Shown piece by piece: positions 25,301-39,600 of a DNA stretch of 64,000 nucleotides. Each line of letters begins with the position of its first letter. Positions within the stretch are counted from its first letter, which is position 1. The notes under the pieces were generated by a model that did not search any database, was not told where the DNA came from, and saw only the letters and a list, made by a program, of their open reading frames with translations. This stretch comes from Cinnamomum chago (taxonomy: Eukaryota > Streptophyta > Magnoliopsida > Laurales > Lauraceae): contig CP142461.1 in assembly GCA_038049695.1 (NCBI GenBank), forward strand, positions 31,565,001-31,629,000, read 5' to 3'. A program made the position numbers and the translations under genes.

Positions 25301-28300
25301 CTAGTTTCCTAACTTAGCAGCCTTGATTGAGGCATGTAATACTCTATATATTGAAGCTTGATCTCCAAAGGAGACACATAAATTCATACAATATTGTTTC
25401 AAAGACTCTCGTTCATTCTTACTTTTGTAATTGAGAGAATGACACAACTTTCCATGCCCAGGTCGTCATGGATGCCTTGCAGCAGATCTGATGTGGGGCC
25501 CACATGGCCCATCCTTTGATGGAAGCACCTGCACCATATGAAAGAGCACTCATGGTCGACCCTGCTGGTGGTTTCGTTTCTTGGATTGGGTTCAGTTTGA
25601 TCCGCGAAACTGTGACTTGAAAACAGTGCACTTGAGACCCCTTCTATGTTCTAAGTTTTCTGTAAAATTGCAAAACAGTCCCTGTGCTTCTCTATATTCC
25701 CAAAACAGTCCCTATTTAATTTTAAACTAAAATCTTAACTGTTTGGGCCCAAGTTTTCAATCAAAACTTGTTGAGACCCTTGCGGGCCCATCTTGGGATG
25801 CTCCCACTATTGCAAATAGTATTCAGCCATAACAAAAATTAGATCATCATCAATTTCTGCATCACAGACACATTTCTTTGCTTCTATACAGTTGCTGCAT
25901 TTAGTTTATAGTTGTTATAGTGGGTGGTTACATGTGCTCTCGGAAGTAATATTTTTTTCTCAATCTATTTAATTCGATGTAGACTAGTCCTGCATTATAG
26001 AACTTAGAAGATCACTTATTTGAGGCTTTTTTATCACATTTTCTCTGGTTGGTTCTAAATTGCTCTTTTATCTGTTTTGGGAATAATAATAATGCTTATC
26101 TATTGATAGATCACGGTTGCAAGTTGGACTATCCAATGAAGCCAAATGTCGAATCCCGATTGATTGGAAAACCCAAAATCAACTCTACCTAGATCAACAG
26201 ACAAGCAAAACAAGGAGTAAAAGTAGAAAGCTTACCTCGAATGGCTAATCCACTACTTGATAGTTCTTCAATCCTTGGAAGAAATACTCAAATCAATGGA
26301 GAAGAGAAAGTGCAAAACCATGTGACTTTTTTGAATGAAAGTGAATAAAATCCAAGTTAGGGTTTGACGTCGCACTTGGGTTTCTTTTATAATATTCCAA
26401 ACACAAAAGAAACCCTAATCTACTTCTATGTGGCCATCCATCCTATCTAACTCGTTAAAAAAGATTAATAAATAAAAGTCCTTACGTAACAACTAAAAAG
26501 ATCGAAGAAAATCAGAAAGTTTCCAACGGATTTCAAATTTTGAATGGGATGCCCATATGGAGTGAGATTTGATCCCACTTGCCTCTCATATTTTAGAAAG
26601 CTTCCCCCATCTATGATGCTCGGATACTTGTACATGCCCAATGTATCTGTGTTAGGACTGATACGACACTTGTATCGATACTAAATACTGCACCGATACT
26701 TCAAGTTGTGAATTTCAATTTCACCTATAAAAATCTTTTGAAAAAAGGAAACGAGAAAAACGAGGATGTCCCCCCTAGCTGTGTGCTGAGTTGGAGATCA
26801 GCTGTTGTAGAGGTCGGCAAGGGCTGTCTTAAGGTGTCCCCTAAAGTGATCTTAGCAAAGCACTCTATTGCTTTGAAAAATAGTCAAGGGTTTCAACCTA
26901 AAACGGTCGGTGAGATTAAGAAGGTAACCCTGGAAATTACATTTGCCCTCTTGAAATGTGGGTGTGGTAAGGAAGATCCCTAAATTGGTAGACACTGTGA
27001 AGAGGATAATAAATAGTACTTGCTTACAAAAAACTGACTAGAAAGTGGATAAGGCCGAGGACCTTGGGAGGGGAGATGGAGTAGGTATTGTAGTTGATTT
27101 AGACTTATAGAAAAAGATTGCTGAGGCTGGGAGAAATAATAAGGCTCTAATCGGTGATATTGTATCAGATATGAAAATCTTAAATATAAGTGCTTATCAA
27201 GAGGGATCAAGTGAACATTTTAAATCCAGGAATTAGTACAAAAATGCTTTGCAAAGTTTATCACGAAGCCCAGGAAAAGTTTGAGCGGGAGTGAAAGTAG
27301 GTACATCTCCAGGTGTGTGGATTGTTATATCGAAGCTACAGGAATCATTAGCCGAGCACTCTTCAGTTCTCCACTCTAATGTCCAACTGATCATTTTTAA
27401 CCTTTCAAGAGAACTGCGGTAGTGCATGTGATAAATAGGTCTAGTTGTCTTACTGTTAAGCACTTGAGCTGCTGCTTCTCTGCTTTCCAGTCCCAAAATT
27501 AAATTGCAGGCTGCATTTTGTTTAAAATATCTGAATTTGCTCCATGAGTCTGCCCCTAACTTTTTACTAAATAGAAGCTAGTCTGTTGCCAATAAAAAAA
27601 AAAAGGAATTAGTACAAAATATATCCATTGGAGAATGTATTATAAATGGAGACTAAAATTGTAATGTTTGGTAGGAAATAAATGTGTACAACAAGGTATA
27701 TATAGGGGGCATACTTTTGCACGAAGAATGAGGTGGTGGAAGCTATCCTTGATTTGGTTGTGGCTTTGGATCTTGCTAGAGCTAATATGTACTTAGATAA
27801 GAAAGAAGAAACTGCTGTTTCACATGGGAGACAGTTTAATGGGAAATAGGCATACTACTTTTTGCTTAGACATAATTACTGTTATTCTGCAACGTTTGTA
27901 AAATTACGGTCGTGAGCCTTGCAGCATAACACATAGTATTGATTCTGGACGTTCCTTAAGATTAGTGTGACCTAAAGGAAATAATGGATTGTCCAAGAGG
28001 AAGGTTGAAACTTCAGAAGAGTAATTAACAGCATTTTCAGAAAGATTATTGAGTTGAGGCAAGGGGATTTGATTTCTTTGATATATGCTAAAGAATTGTT
28101 GGATCAAATGACAAATCGTATTTAACATGCTTCTATAGACTTTCTGGAACAATTATTTTAGCTGACATTTAGGAGAATCAATCAAATACGATGCTTCAAG
28201 GTCATATAGGGCATTTGAAGAGCAATAGTAAGTGTAGGAACCGTGTCTCTGTTAGAGCTGGGCTTCACCTGTGGTCCACCTTGTGCCGTTTCTTATCTGC

Positions 28301-31300
28301 CTTAACTGTTGCCAACTTATTGGGCGAAATCCAAGATGTTCCTTGGAGTATGATATTGCAGATGATCTGGTAGGAACTAGTTATACAAAAAATTGGCTTT
28401 ATTCAGTTTGGACTAATCTTTTGAGGAAATGTCATGAAAAATAACTGAAAAAGGCATTATGCATGGAGTGCAAGTTAAATGGATGTGAGAGCAGGGAAGA
28501 ATATATATATATATATATATATTTATCATAGCAAGATTTATTGGACCAAAGAAAAACACCAAAGGAAGGCTAAGCAAATCTAGGCAGCCCAAAAACAACA
28601 AACGGCAATAGAAAAATCTAACAACTAAAAGAAACTAAACATCAAAGGATATGGAAGAACGAAGAACTCCTTTAGCTAGAACTCTTCAAAAAATAATAAA
28701 CCAAACCAAGCCTTTTCCCACTAGGTGGGGTCAGCTATATGGATTTGACGACGCCAATCAAATCTGTTTAGGGCCATGTCCTCCGTTAGATCCATGTAGA
28801 CAAGGTTATGTTTAATAGTTTCTTTCAAACTTCTCTTGGGTGTCCCTCTCCATCTCTTACTCCTGGCAATCTCCATGCTTTCACACCTTATAACAGGTGC
28901 CTCCGTTGGGCGCCTTCTAACATGGCCGAACCATTTCAGTCGATTTTCTCTCATTTTATCTTTAATCGGTGCTATTCCTACTTTGCCCCTAATCTCCTCT
29001 TTCCTAATCCTGTCTCTCCTTGTGGTCCCGCACATCCATCTTAGTATTCTTATCTCCGCAACTTCCATCTTCTTAACATGATTATTCTTTACTGCCCAAC
29101 ACTCTGATCCATATAACAACGCTGGACGTACCACCACCTTATAATACTTTCTTTTAACCTTGAGGGCGACTTTCCGATCACACAAGACCCCCCCGAAGCA
29201 CTCCTTCATTTGGTCCACCCGGCCTGAATCTTGTGACTTACATCAGTATCGATCTCTCCATCTTGTTGCACCATAGATCCAAGGCACCTAAAGTTTTCTT
29301 TCTCTACAATTTTTTGTGTGCCCAAAACTTACTTCTAAGTTACTAGGTGTCCTACTTTGACTAAACTTGCATTCCATATATTCCATCTTGCATCGACTTA
29401 GCCTAAACCCTTTTGTCTCTAACATTTTCCGCCACAATTCTAGCTTAGCATTCACTCATTCTCTCGTCTCATCCGCTAAAACAATGTCATCTGCAAATAG
29501 CATACACCACGCCACCACGGCACCTCATCCTGAATATGTCTTGCAATCTCATCCATAACTAGGGCAAACAAGTACGGGCTTAACGCTGAGCCTTGGTGTA
29601 GACCAATCGTGATAGGAAACTCTTTAGTCTCTCCGCCAGTCGTTCTTATAGATGTCACGGCTGTATTATACATATCCTTTATCGCCTCAATATATGCGAC
29701 ATACACTCTTTTCTTTTCCTGTACTCTCCATAGAATCTCCCTAGGAACCCGGTCATAGGCCTTCTTCAAGTCAATGAACACCATATGTAAAACTCTTCAA
29801 AAAATAATACTCTTCTAAAAATAATCACTCTTCAAAAAATAATTACTCTTCAAAAAAAAAAAAAAAAAAAACTCTTTTAGACCATCTGCCAAGACAATAG
29901 CCTCACCCCATTCATAAAAAAAAAAAGAAGAAGAAAGGGACAATAGCCTGTCTTATAACATGATGCAATGAGTTTATCAAAATTGAAGATAACTTAGTGC
30001 CGCACCCGCATGAGATAAGTTGCGATATCTAGTGGCACCTACGGAACAAAATTGAGGTTTAAACTGGGTACCGCAATTTCACAAATATGATCATGTGTGT
30101 AACATGCAAACAAGCTAGAATGTTGTGCCATTGTGTAGCTTCCCCTTGATTAAGGGGCATTATATTAGGTAGAAGTTAACCTTGTATTGCTGCATGAACC
30201 TGAACGTGGAATAATGAAGGAAATGTCAAGGAGATATAGTACATGCAGCGGAGGATGCATGCAATAATATGAGTGTGCTGAATAATGTGACTGGATAAAG
30301 ATTGGTTTTGGAATGCATGCATAAAGTAGATATGTGGGCGGCTTCAATAAAGACAAAGTCAAGGAGTCTTGAGATGCTCTGGGCTCATACATGGGTGATT
30401 AGCAACATAGACGAAAGAATTGAAGTGTTACAAGTTTAACGAACTTTGGAAAGAGGGGTCTAGTAAAGACTTGGAATGAAGTAGAGAAAAAAGACTAGTA
30501 AAGGCTAATGATATGGCAGAAGCTCTTGCAAGGGAAGGAGTTTTTTGCTCTTTTGTTTCTTTTAATGTATAGTTTTGTTTAAATGTTTTTTGGTTTGGAG
30601 GTTGTTTTTTCCAATTTGTCTTGTTCGTGTTCTTTCTGGGTGCAATAAAAGTTTTTACTGTTGTCCAAAAGAAAAAAGGGTTGAGAAAAAAGATATTTGA
30701 TTGTGGAATATAGAGAACATCGTTGTTAATCTTGGGTGAGTAGAAAAGTAGAACACTCATTGCCTACCCCCGATAATTGGGATAAGGCTTTGATGAGATG
30801 ATGACGATGCAACTATGTGAGAGGGATCTTTTGTTTATGATAAAATTATTTAGTGATACTTATGTATGCAGTGATTACTTGAAAACAGTGTCCCACTTCT
30901 GCTCTTTTTAATTGGAACATAAACAAAATTCAGCAGGACTCTCTAAATTGATGTTACTTCCAAGCCATTGTAGTTTGCTTACTAGGAGGGATTCTTGCTG
31001 ATTTGAAATACTTTCCTATTCAGATGTTGGAACGAACATGGGAAGCAAACCATCTTTAACTGCAGTGGTTAGTATTGAGTTGTGATCAATACATCAGCGT
31101 GATTGCAATGCCATCTAAGTGTCTTCATTCTGGGCACAATATTTTTAGAGCTTTGTTGACAAAAGGTTTTTAGATCTTAATATCTGCAATTAATGTTAGG
31201 TTGATAAGATGAATAGGTATTGCTGGTTGGTTTCATTTATTCTTAAGTTCTCTTCCTGATCAAGATGTTTTTGATGCAGCAATGTGGGAACATACGGGAT

Positions 31301-34300
31301 ATGCATGGGAGAGTATCTTCTTTGGAACATGTTCTTATCCTGGTTGCTTCTCATAATGGTCAGCACCCATGTAGTTGCTCAAATACTGATCCACGGTCGA
31401 GTTTCTCCTCCCAAATTCTATCCATTCCTTTTCTTTGGCGCCATTTTTCATACTTAAGAGAGGTAAATTTGTCTTGCTCACACCTTCTAGTGGTCTTTTT
31501 TAAGCATTATGTATTTAAATTGTGAACAAATGAGTGTTTAGTGATGTTCGTGGTTGAACTGTTGTTATGTGGAGATATCTCATCATGGAAATTAGTTATT
31601 TGATATATTGCCTTGTGGAATTGGTCATGATGATATCTTTGCTGGTAACTTGGAGCAGCATACCTCATACACTTACTACTATTTACTAGTTAGAGGCTTA
31701 TGGTGGGCTTATTTCAGACATTTCTTAACTTTTCGGGGTTTTTTTTTTTTTCGTTTGTGAAAGGTGGTTTTCCATATCTTATTATTTTCAGTTTTTTGAT
31801 TGATTATATTATTTTTTTCTAATTAAATTCTCTTTCTTCTAGGTCTTTGGCACTCGGAGGCTGACTGAACATTATATTCATCAGATTGCCTTGTGTTTGC
31901 ATGGTGATGCCAATGTTCTTCCTGACGGCAAATCACGTGAATATCCAGGGTATGCCTGCCTGCTTGGAAACATATTAGAAATTGCCGGGGTTGCTTTATC
32001 TCAACCAAACTGCACATATAATCTGGTAAGGAAGTGCTGCAAGTTGCTGAAGTTCCATTTTCGCCTATATTCTCTGTAAGAATCGAGGTAGTTGATGTGA
32101 ATTGTATATCTTCTTCTTCTTCTTCTTCTAGGCAGATGACCCTGCTTGAATATGACATGTAACTTAGGAATCCAACAATTAAAGTGCAATGTTTATACTC
32201 TTAGAAACTATTTTGCACGCATTATCTGTTACACCCCGAAACCCAGGTCCTCCTGATTTGACAATGTTATCATTCATGACCAGTATGGGTCAAATCATTG
32301 CAAAGGAATGTTATTCACATCATAAAACTGAGCATAGGCGTTCCAATTTAATTAAAACAATTCAATAAAAGTCAAGCTCCAAACAAATCCATAAATCAAA
32401 TCCATTGTCTGAAATTACATATTCCAAGAACTAATTTTAATGAACTGTAACTGATGCAGGCCAGACCTTAGGTTGGCCAACCCATTGGGTTCAGTTTATA
32501 GGCTCAACGAGACATCTATTTAGTTAGGAGTATTATTTAGTAATTTGTTTTGTTTAGGATTAATATTAGTTAATTTCTTTTTTATTTTAGATATGATTCA
32601 TATATTAGGAAATATTGTTGCTTCGGGATCAAGCCAACTCCTTTATAAAAGGATGTTAGGCCTCATCGTAATAGATATGCTTACTCCAATTAATCAAATC
32701 AATTGCTTGAGTTGCTCACGTGAGTTTATGGATTGTTCCATGGTTATGCTTGTGCCCTAGTGCCTGGAATCCTCTTGGATTCGATCAATCCTTCGGGAGA
32801 TTGATCTATCAATCCAATCGCGGATCTTGGCTGTGTCAATTGGTATTAGAGCCGAAGAGCGATTGCCGGGGAAGACTACAGACCTTCTTGGATTCCCATC
32901 CATCATCCTCAAGCCACCCATCCATCTGTTTCATCGTCATCCATTCAGTCACACCCACTGTCTGCCCCACTATCAAACCCTACAACCACCCATCACCATA
33001 CCAAGACCCAATAACCACCCAACTCATGCATCCACCCATTACAATCCCTCAATCCTAAAATTCTGTCACCTTAACCCAAAATTCCCTCTCAACTTCATAC
33101 GCCAGAAACCCTAATCCCCTTCAAAACCAATATCCAAAAGCCCAGCCGTCAGCCTTCATCATCACCACCTAACATCCTCACCCCTAAAATCCCAACTTCC
33201 AATCCACCGATGCCCTCCTCCATCCACCGAAACCCACCACCATCTCCCAGCACCCCCAAAAATCCCACGAAAAAAAAAAAAAAAAAAACACCCATTTTTT
33301 TAAAAATCTTCATTCCCCACCAAACCCTTACCAAACCCAAATCAAACCCATCCCCGTACCCAGACTCCCAAAACCCCAATCCTCAAAAATCCCATTGTGC
33401 CAAAACCCAAACCCTCCGTCTGCATTACCAAAACCCAACTCCATCGAACACAGTAACGAACATTTGTTTCGAGTGATTTAGCATAAGTGGGCTCTATTAA
33501 AGGGATGCAAGCAGAAAAGAAGTTAAGATGCTCAAAGGAATTGGGCCATCAAAATTTTTAATAATTTATGTACATGACTTAGAAGTGACTGAACTTATAA
33601 TGGGCCCAATTTTAATTTCAGTAAAATCTATTGAGGGCCAATATCAAGACAGGCTATTTATTTTTAGTAGTTTTCATTTTTACAAGTGGGCCCTAATGAA
33701 TTGCCTTAGAATGTATATAATCAATTTTCGCCATAGGCCCATTTCAGATTTTGATAAAATTTGGCCAGGCCCCATAAAAAGGAGGATCATTTATTTTTAA
33801 TGGTTTGGATTTTTAATGTGGGCCCTGCTGTAGAGCCCATAGACTTCCATCATACCCACAATTAAAAAAAGGTCGCATGGACTAGGAAAGATTAAAAAAA
33901 AGAAGTTGAAAGCGCTGTCGACCATTTCATTTCACGCACTGGCCAAAAGTGGGGAAATGGAAGAGAGATGGGATGCTGGGGGGTTGGGTGGTGTTGCGGA
34001 CAATGATGACGGTAGCAACTACTCCAGGTAGCCATCTCTCTCTCTCTCTCTCTCTCTCTCCCTCCCTGCAGTTTCTTTCTCCTTTCCTTGCCATGTGACC
34101 GATATATCAGTTTGGCCGTTATTATCTTATGGCTCGTTATTTTGGCGTTTTCATTTTTTATTTTGTCAGGGGCATAATGTTCCTGTTATCTTCTAAATAT
34201 CATAACGGTGGAGGCCGTTACCATTTCATAACAACCTTTTTTTTTAAACCATGAATCTGATCATCCTTTGCAATGATATAAGTAGGTGAAGCTTAAAAAT

Positions 34301-36588
34301 ATCCTTAAAACCCTAATGGAATCCTCGCCATACATCCAAGATCTTAAGAATAATGAAAATGCTAAAAAATAGAGTTGTATTACATTCAAATTAGAATGAA
34401 CAATATAAAGAAACGATGAAAGATTGCACTTTGGACGTCTTTGTTTGAGTGGGCATGGGCCCCACTTGATGGCTTGAGATAATCCAACTGTTCTTGCTTC
34501 TTTTAAGAATCACCATGGAATCCTAATGGGAATAACCAAGTAGGTTTTTCTGAATGTAGTCGTATAGTTCTTCTAGCACATTTATAGGGCTCAAGATTAT
34601 GCATGATAAGCTAGATATTTATCCTCCTTATTCATAGCAAGTTTCCATTAAAAAGAGATGCCTTTTATTCCTAATAACTTCTTACCATCTTAATCTGCTA
34701 GAATATTGGTAAATAATGAGAAAGAAGGAACCGAAACATGCACAAAGTTGTGTGCAGATATGATTGTGTCCGGAGGCTGGTGGGACCTGCTGGATGATGG
34801 AAGCTGCTCTCCAAAGTTCATGAGACCTATTTGGTGGTTGTCACTGTTGAACTGGGTAAGATTTGGGCCCAGTTTGGGTGGGTCAAAGCCCACTAACCTG
34901 CTGCCTACTTCAATAGTGTTGTCAGGCCTATTTGGGGCTGGATTAACCTGTTGGACTGATCTAAATGGGCTAGAATTGTTCTGACTTGGTTCCCCAATTA
35001 ATTCAGAATAATTAGGATTAATTCTGACATTTATTTCGAACCAATCTTGACATCCAATTTCCCATCCAACGTTTGCTTTGAATCATTTTCTTGATTAGGC
35101 CCTGATTTAGATGATCCAAAAATCCTTGTGGTCGATCAATTTGATCCAAATGACCAATGTCATGATCAATCACATGATCCATTGGACTTGGCCCATATGC
35201 TTCTGCATCACTCCTACTCCGTGGGTGGCCCATAGTCAAGTGTTTTGTTAATCCTAGATGCAGACTAGAATGGAAGTACAATTGGTAGTACCAACTTTCC
35301 TATGCCCACTTAAATTTCGGCGCAACTGGCAGTACCAACTTCCCAACGCCCAATTGAATTTCGGCTCAATCAATAGCACGAACTTCTCAATTGGCGCAGT
35401 CCGGCTCCATGATCGAGCAATAGATCAATCTCCCGAAGGATTGATCGAATCCAAAGATGGATTCCTGCCACTAGGGCACAAGCATGACCATGTAACAATC
35501 CATGAAACTCACGAGTGACTCAGAAAATTCTCTTATTGATTGAAATTAAGCATGTCTAATACAATGAAGTCTTCTCTATATATAATGCAATAAGAACTCT
35601 AAAATAGAAAGCTGTTAATCCTAATTAATCCATAAATTAGAATCAATTCTTAATTAAATAAACTTAAGATAAAATAAGCATGCCACAGTAGCTTATCAAT
35701 TGGGCCTGTGGGCTGAACCCAATGGACTGGTTTGGATGGCTAGGTCCATCATGTGGGTACTGGGCTCTTTTAACCTTCCGTACTACATAATCAATGCTCG
35801 ATTCTATTTGGTAGTGTCTTGGACAACAGTTTTAGGTTCCATTTTCAATCAATACAGTCTGGAATTGATCATGACTCGGTCACAAACATGTCATCAAGTG
35901 ATTTTCATATAATCACAAAAAAGCCCTTGTTTTATGGAGTTAAAACCATAAAGAATAGGGATAAAGAAGGACCATCAATGCTTGCTTTCCTATTTTTCTA
36001 AATTCAAGAGCAACTCCAATTTATATTGTAATGGAGTTTGAATTACTAGAAACATAGAGGCCAATTCATAGGAGAGTCGTCTCAATGGAATGCAACTACA
36101 ATTAGGGATTGGTCATCCATATTATGTCAATATTTAGAATATCTGTACATGGACAAATTTGACCTAATCTGGACAATAGTTATATCTCATTGGTCTGGGC
36201 TTGGAATGACATGAAATTTGACTTGATTCTTTAGCCCTTGAAAAGACGAATGCTGGTGAATCAAACCCATCAAATTCTGAGTGCGTTTGCCCTTTCTAAA
36301 TTAGGTTGCAAAGGTACTGCCATTTACAAAATTCTCGAATTCATCAAAACTTAGATTCCCCTAACAATAGATGGCAACTAGGATCAACGAAAACAAGCTT
36401 TCTGCGGTAATACATGTTTCTAGATAATAATAGTAAGACAAGGAACATCATCAATTCACACACTTAACACATGGCGATCGATCAAACTCTTTGTGAGAAT
36501 CGATATATTACATGTTCCTTGGGACTTTCATGACGGGAATTAGAATTTGTAAATTTAATTAATTCATGAATAGAACACTAGATTTATG

Positions 36589-36620
<32 letters not shown>

Positions 36621-39600
36621 CATATTCCCTATTCTTTTGAGTTTGATGCTGTTACTCATGTCTTTTTGAGCCAATCTAATTTTCCTGATTATCCATGTTC
36701 TACCTTTTTGCTGCCTCTGAACTGACATGTTATCAGTCATTTGTTGGATATATTGGCCATGCCTGATCCTGTAGATGATGTTTTTTTTATCTTTGATCAT
36801 CACCTTACATACATCGATATTTAACCAAATTTAATTGTTTACTGTCCAAAATTTTCCCTTTTCCATTTAGTATGGCAATGCTCAGAAATAGTGATTTTTT
36901 GAATATCTGGACCAGGTGATAGACTTTGCAGCTGTTTCAACATTTTTGTTGGAGGCATTACCACCTTTAAGATCATCAATTAGAGAAAGTAAGGAAAGAT
37001 GATTTCTTTCTTTTTTTTTATTTTTTGAATGTTAAGGAAAGATGATTTCAATGTTGGATATTTGATTCACTTTTATGCACCTGGTGTCTTCTCATCAACA
37101 TGTTTTCCAGATAGGAGGTTTCTTGCTAGTTGTAAACTGTTTTTCATGTCTTCCAATTCATTACACTGATTATAAAACATTTGGAAAAGAAAGATCCTCT
37201 GTTTTACATGGAAGGGCAAATATTTTATTTGTCTTGCAATATTCTTTGGAAGGCTAGGCCTACTATGTGAAATTGTGTATTTGTTGTGATTGAGCTAACT
37301 TGCAACTTAATCTTAATTTTGTTTGATTTGCTAATATGTGACAGAGAGAGAGAGAGAGAGAGACCGAGAGAGAGAGACTTGCATGAGAGAGAGAGAGACT
37401 TCTGTGAAAATGCTTTCCAATCGAATGCTTTCTTCTTGGATTGCTCTTCTTTATATAGACTTTACATTGCCTAAGTTTAGGCTGCAAATCATCAAATCAG
37501 AACCTAATTAAATCTCTAAATATGGTAAAACATCTAGCATATGATTTAGTCTTGCTGTACAAGTTATGACTAGATCTCATATGTACAAGTGGGCCGGGCC
37601 TATTATCATACAAGTGAGCTGGGCCTATTTATCATACAAGTTTACACTTTAACACCCCCCCTCAAATTGATGCGGAGAATCAACCAGCAACAATTTGCGA
37701 ACCAAGAATTCATGCCGCGGCCGTGGAAGGCCCTTGGTGAAGATATTAGCAAGCTGGAACTCAGTGGAAATATGTGGAAGAGTAATGACTTTGCGATCAT
37801 ACTCGTCCCGAATGAAGTGACAGTCCGCCTCTATATGCTTGGTCTGTTCATGAAACACAGGATTTTCAGTGATTCGAATGGCACTTGTGTTATCAGCATG
37901 AAGAGGAGTTGATTGAGTCTGAGAGAATCCAAGCTCTGAGAGCAACCCACGTAGCCATAGGATCTCAGAACAAGCGGAAGACATGGCACGGTATTCTGAT
38001 TCCGTGGAAGATTTTGAGACTTTATCTTGTTTTTTACATTCTCAGGATATCAAGGTGTCTCCCAAGTAAACGCACCATCCTGTGGTAGAGCGGCATGTGT
38101 CCGGACAGCTGGCCCAATCCGCGTCAGAATAAGCAGTGAGTGTAAGCGGTGTGCCAACTGGAAAAAATAAGCCACGGGTAGAGGTACCAAGGATATATCG
38201 AATAATCCGTTTGACTGCCGCCAAATGATGATGCCGCGGTACTGTCTTAAACTGACTGACCAGATTAACAGCATAAGAGATATCTGGTCGGGTGATGGTT
38301 AGGTAGACAAGGCTACCAACTAACCGACGATAAAAAGTAGGATCAGGAAGGAGGTCACCATCTTGTTGACGAAGCTTAACATTCACTTCCAAAGGGGTGT
38401 CAACTGGGGTAGAATCACCTAGATCGGTGAGAGCCACAAGGTCAGTAGCATATTTGTGTTGATGCAGAAACAAACCTTTCTTTGATTGATGAACTTCTAA
38501 ACCCAAGAAATAATTCAAAGGTCCCAAATCCTTCATATGAAATGTTGCTTGCAGAGCGGCCTGTATCTGTCGAATCATATCACTGTGTGGGCCAGTAATG
38601 ATGATATCATCGACATACACAAGGAGAATTGTAGATCCTCTGGATGAATGAATCGTGAACATCGAAGGATCATACGGGCTCTGGATAAAAGAAAGCCGGA
38701 GGAGAGTGGTACGGACCTTGTCAAACCAGGCTCTGGGCGCCTGTTTAAGGCCATATAAGGAGCGTCGTAAACGAGCGACATCGGTCTTGGAAGAAGAAGG
38801 AATTCCCTGAGGGAGACGCATATGGACTTCCTCTTGAAGGTCCCCATGAAGAAATGCATTCTTCACATCCATCTGATACAGGGGCCACGACTGAGAAGCG
38901 GCTATGGCAAGAACTATACGTACAGTTATCATTTTGGCCACCGGAGCAAAGGTCTCCTCATAGTCGATACCATACTCCTGCTTGTTTCCAAGTGCAACCA
39001 GGCGGGCTTTGTAGCGATCCAAGGATCCATCCGATTTCAATTTCACCGAGTATACCCATTTGCATCCAATGGGTTTGACAGATGAAGGACAAGGAACAAC
39101 GTCCCATGTATGATTTGTTTGAAGAGCGGTAAGTTCTTCCTGCATAGCCTGTATCCAACAATCATGCTGTATTGCCTGAGAGTACGAGTTAGGGATAGAA
39201 ACAGAAGACAAAGTGGTTAATAATGAAGTATGGGTAAAGCCATAACGATCAGGTGGCCTGATGTGGCGAGTGGATCGGCGAAGAGCAGAGGCTCCGGAGG
39301 TGGATCAAGTGCAGGATCAGGTGCAGGAAAGGTAGCCGTAGGGAGAGACCCAGAGGCAGGATCAGCTGTAACCTTCCGTCGTTCATACACAAAATTCGGC
39401 CTAAAACGAGTAACCGATTGAGGTATTGCATCTGAAAAGGGTGGTAAAAAAGATAAAGGGACAGAGTCATACGAATCACCATGCCTTGGAAAGAAATACT
39501 GATTTTCAAAAAACACAACATTGCGAGACACCCGAATTCTTTTGGCTGTAGGATCATAACATAGATAGCCTTTTTGATTAAGAGCGTACCCAAGAAAGGC

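Larger units (their letters stand above)
19985..25444 (+). mobile_element. Copia LTR retrotransposon 1, full length and nearly intact
   Basis: The 5' LTR is 19985-20294 and the 3' LTR 25137-25444, both TGTTAAGATGG to GAATGACA. An exact 5-bp duplication CAACT lies at 19980-19984 and 25445-25449. The PBS TGGTATCAGAGC at 20295 matches the tRNA-iMet type, and the PPT is TTGAGGGGGG just before 25137. By eye the LTRs differ at about three bases plus a 2-bp indel in 310, so the insertion is young. The internal frame covers gag, protease, integrase, RT and RNase H with one nonsense codon. Confidence 0.95.

Noticed and set aside
19583-25840. A solo LTR interrupted by Copia 1.
   Set aside because: The start is LTR-like, but no right end with a matching 5-bp duplication was seen, so only a low-confidence entry is kept for the left part.
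26708-26983. 91-codon open frame.
   Set aside because: No recognisable domain, no spliced context and a position deep in intron 4; possibly LINE ORF1 debris but not supportable.
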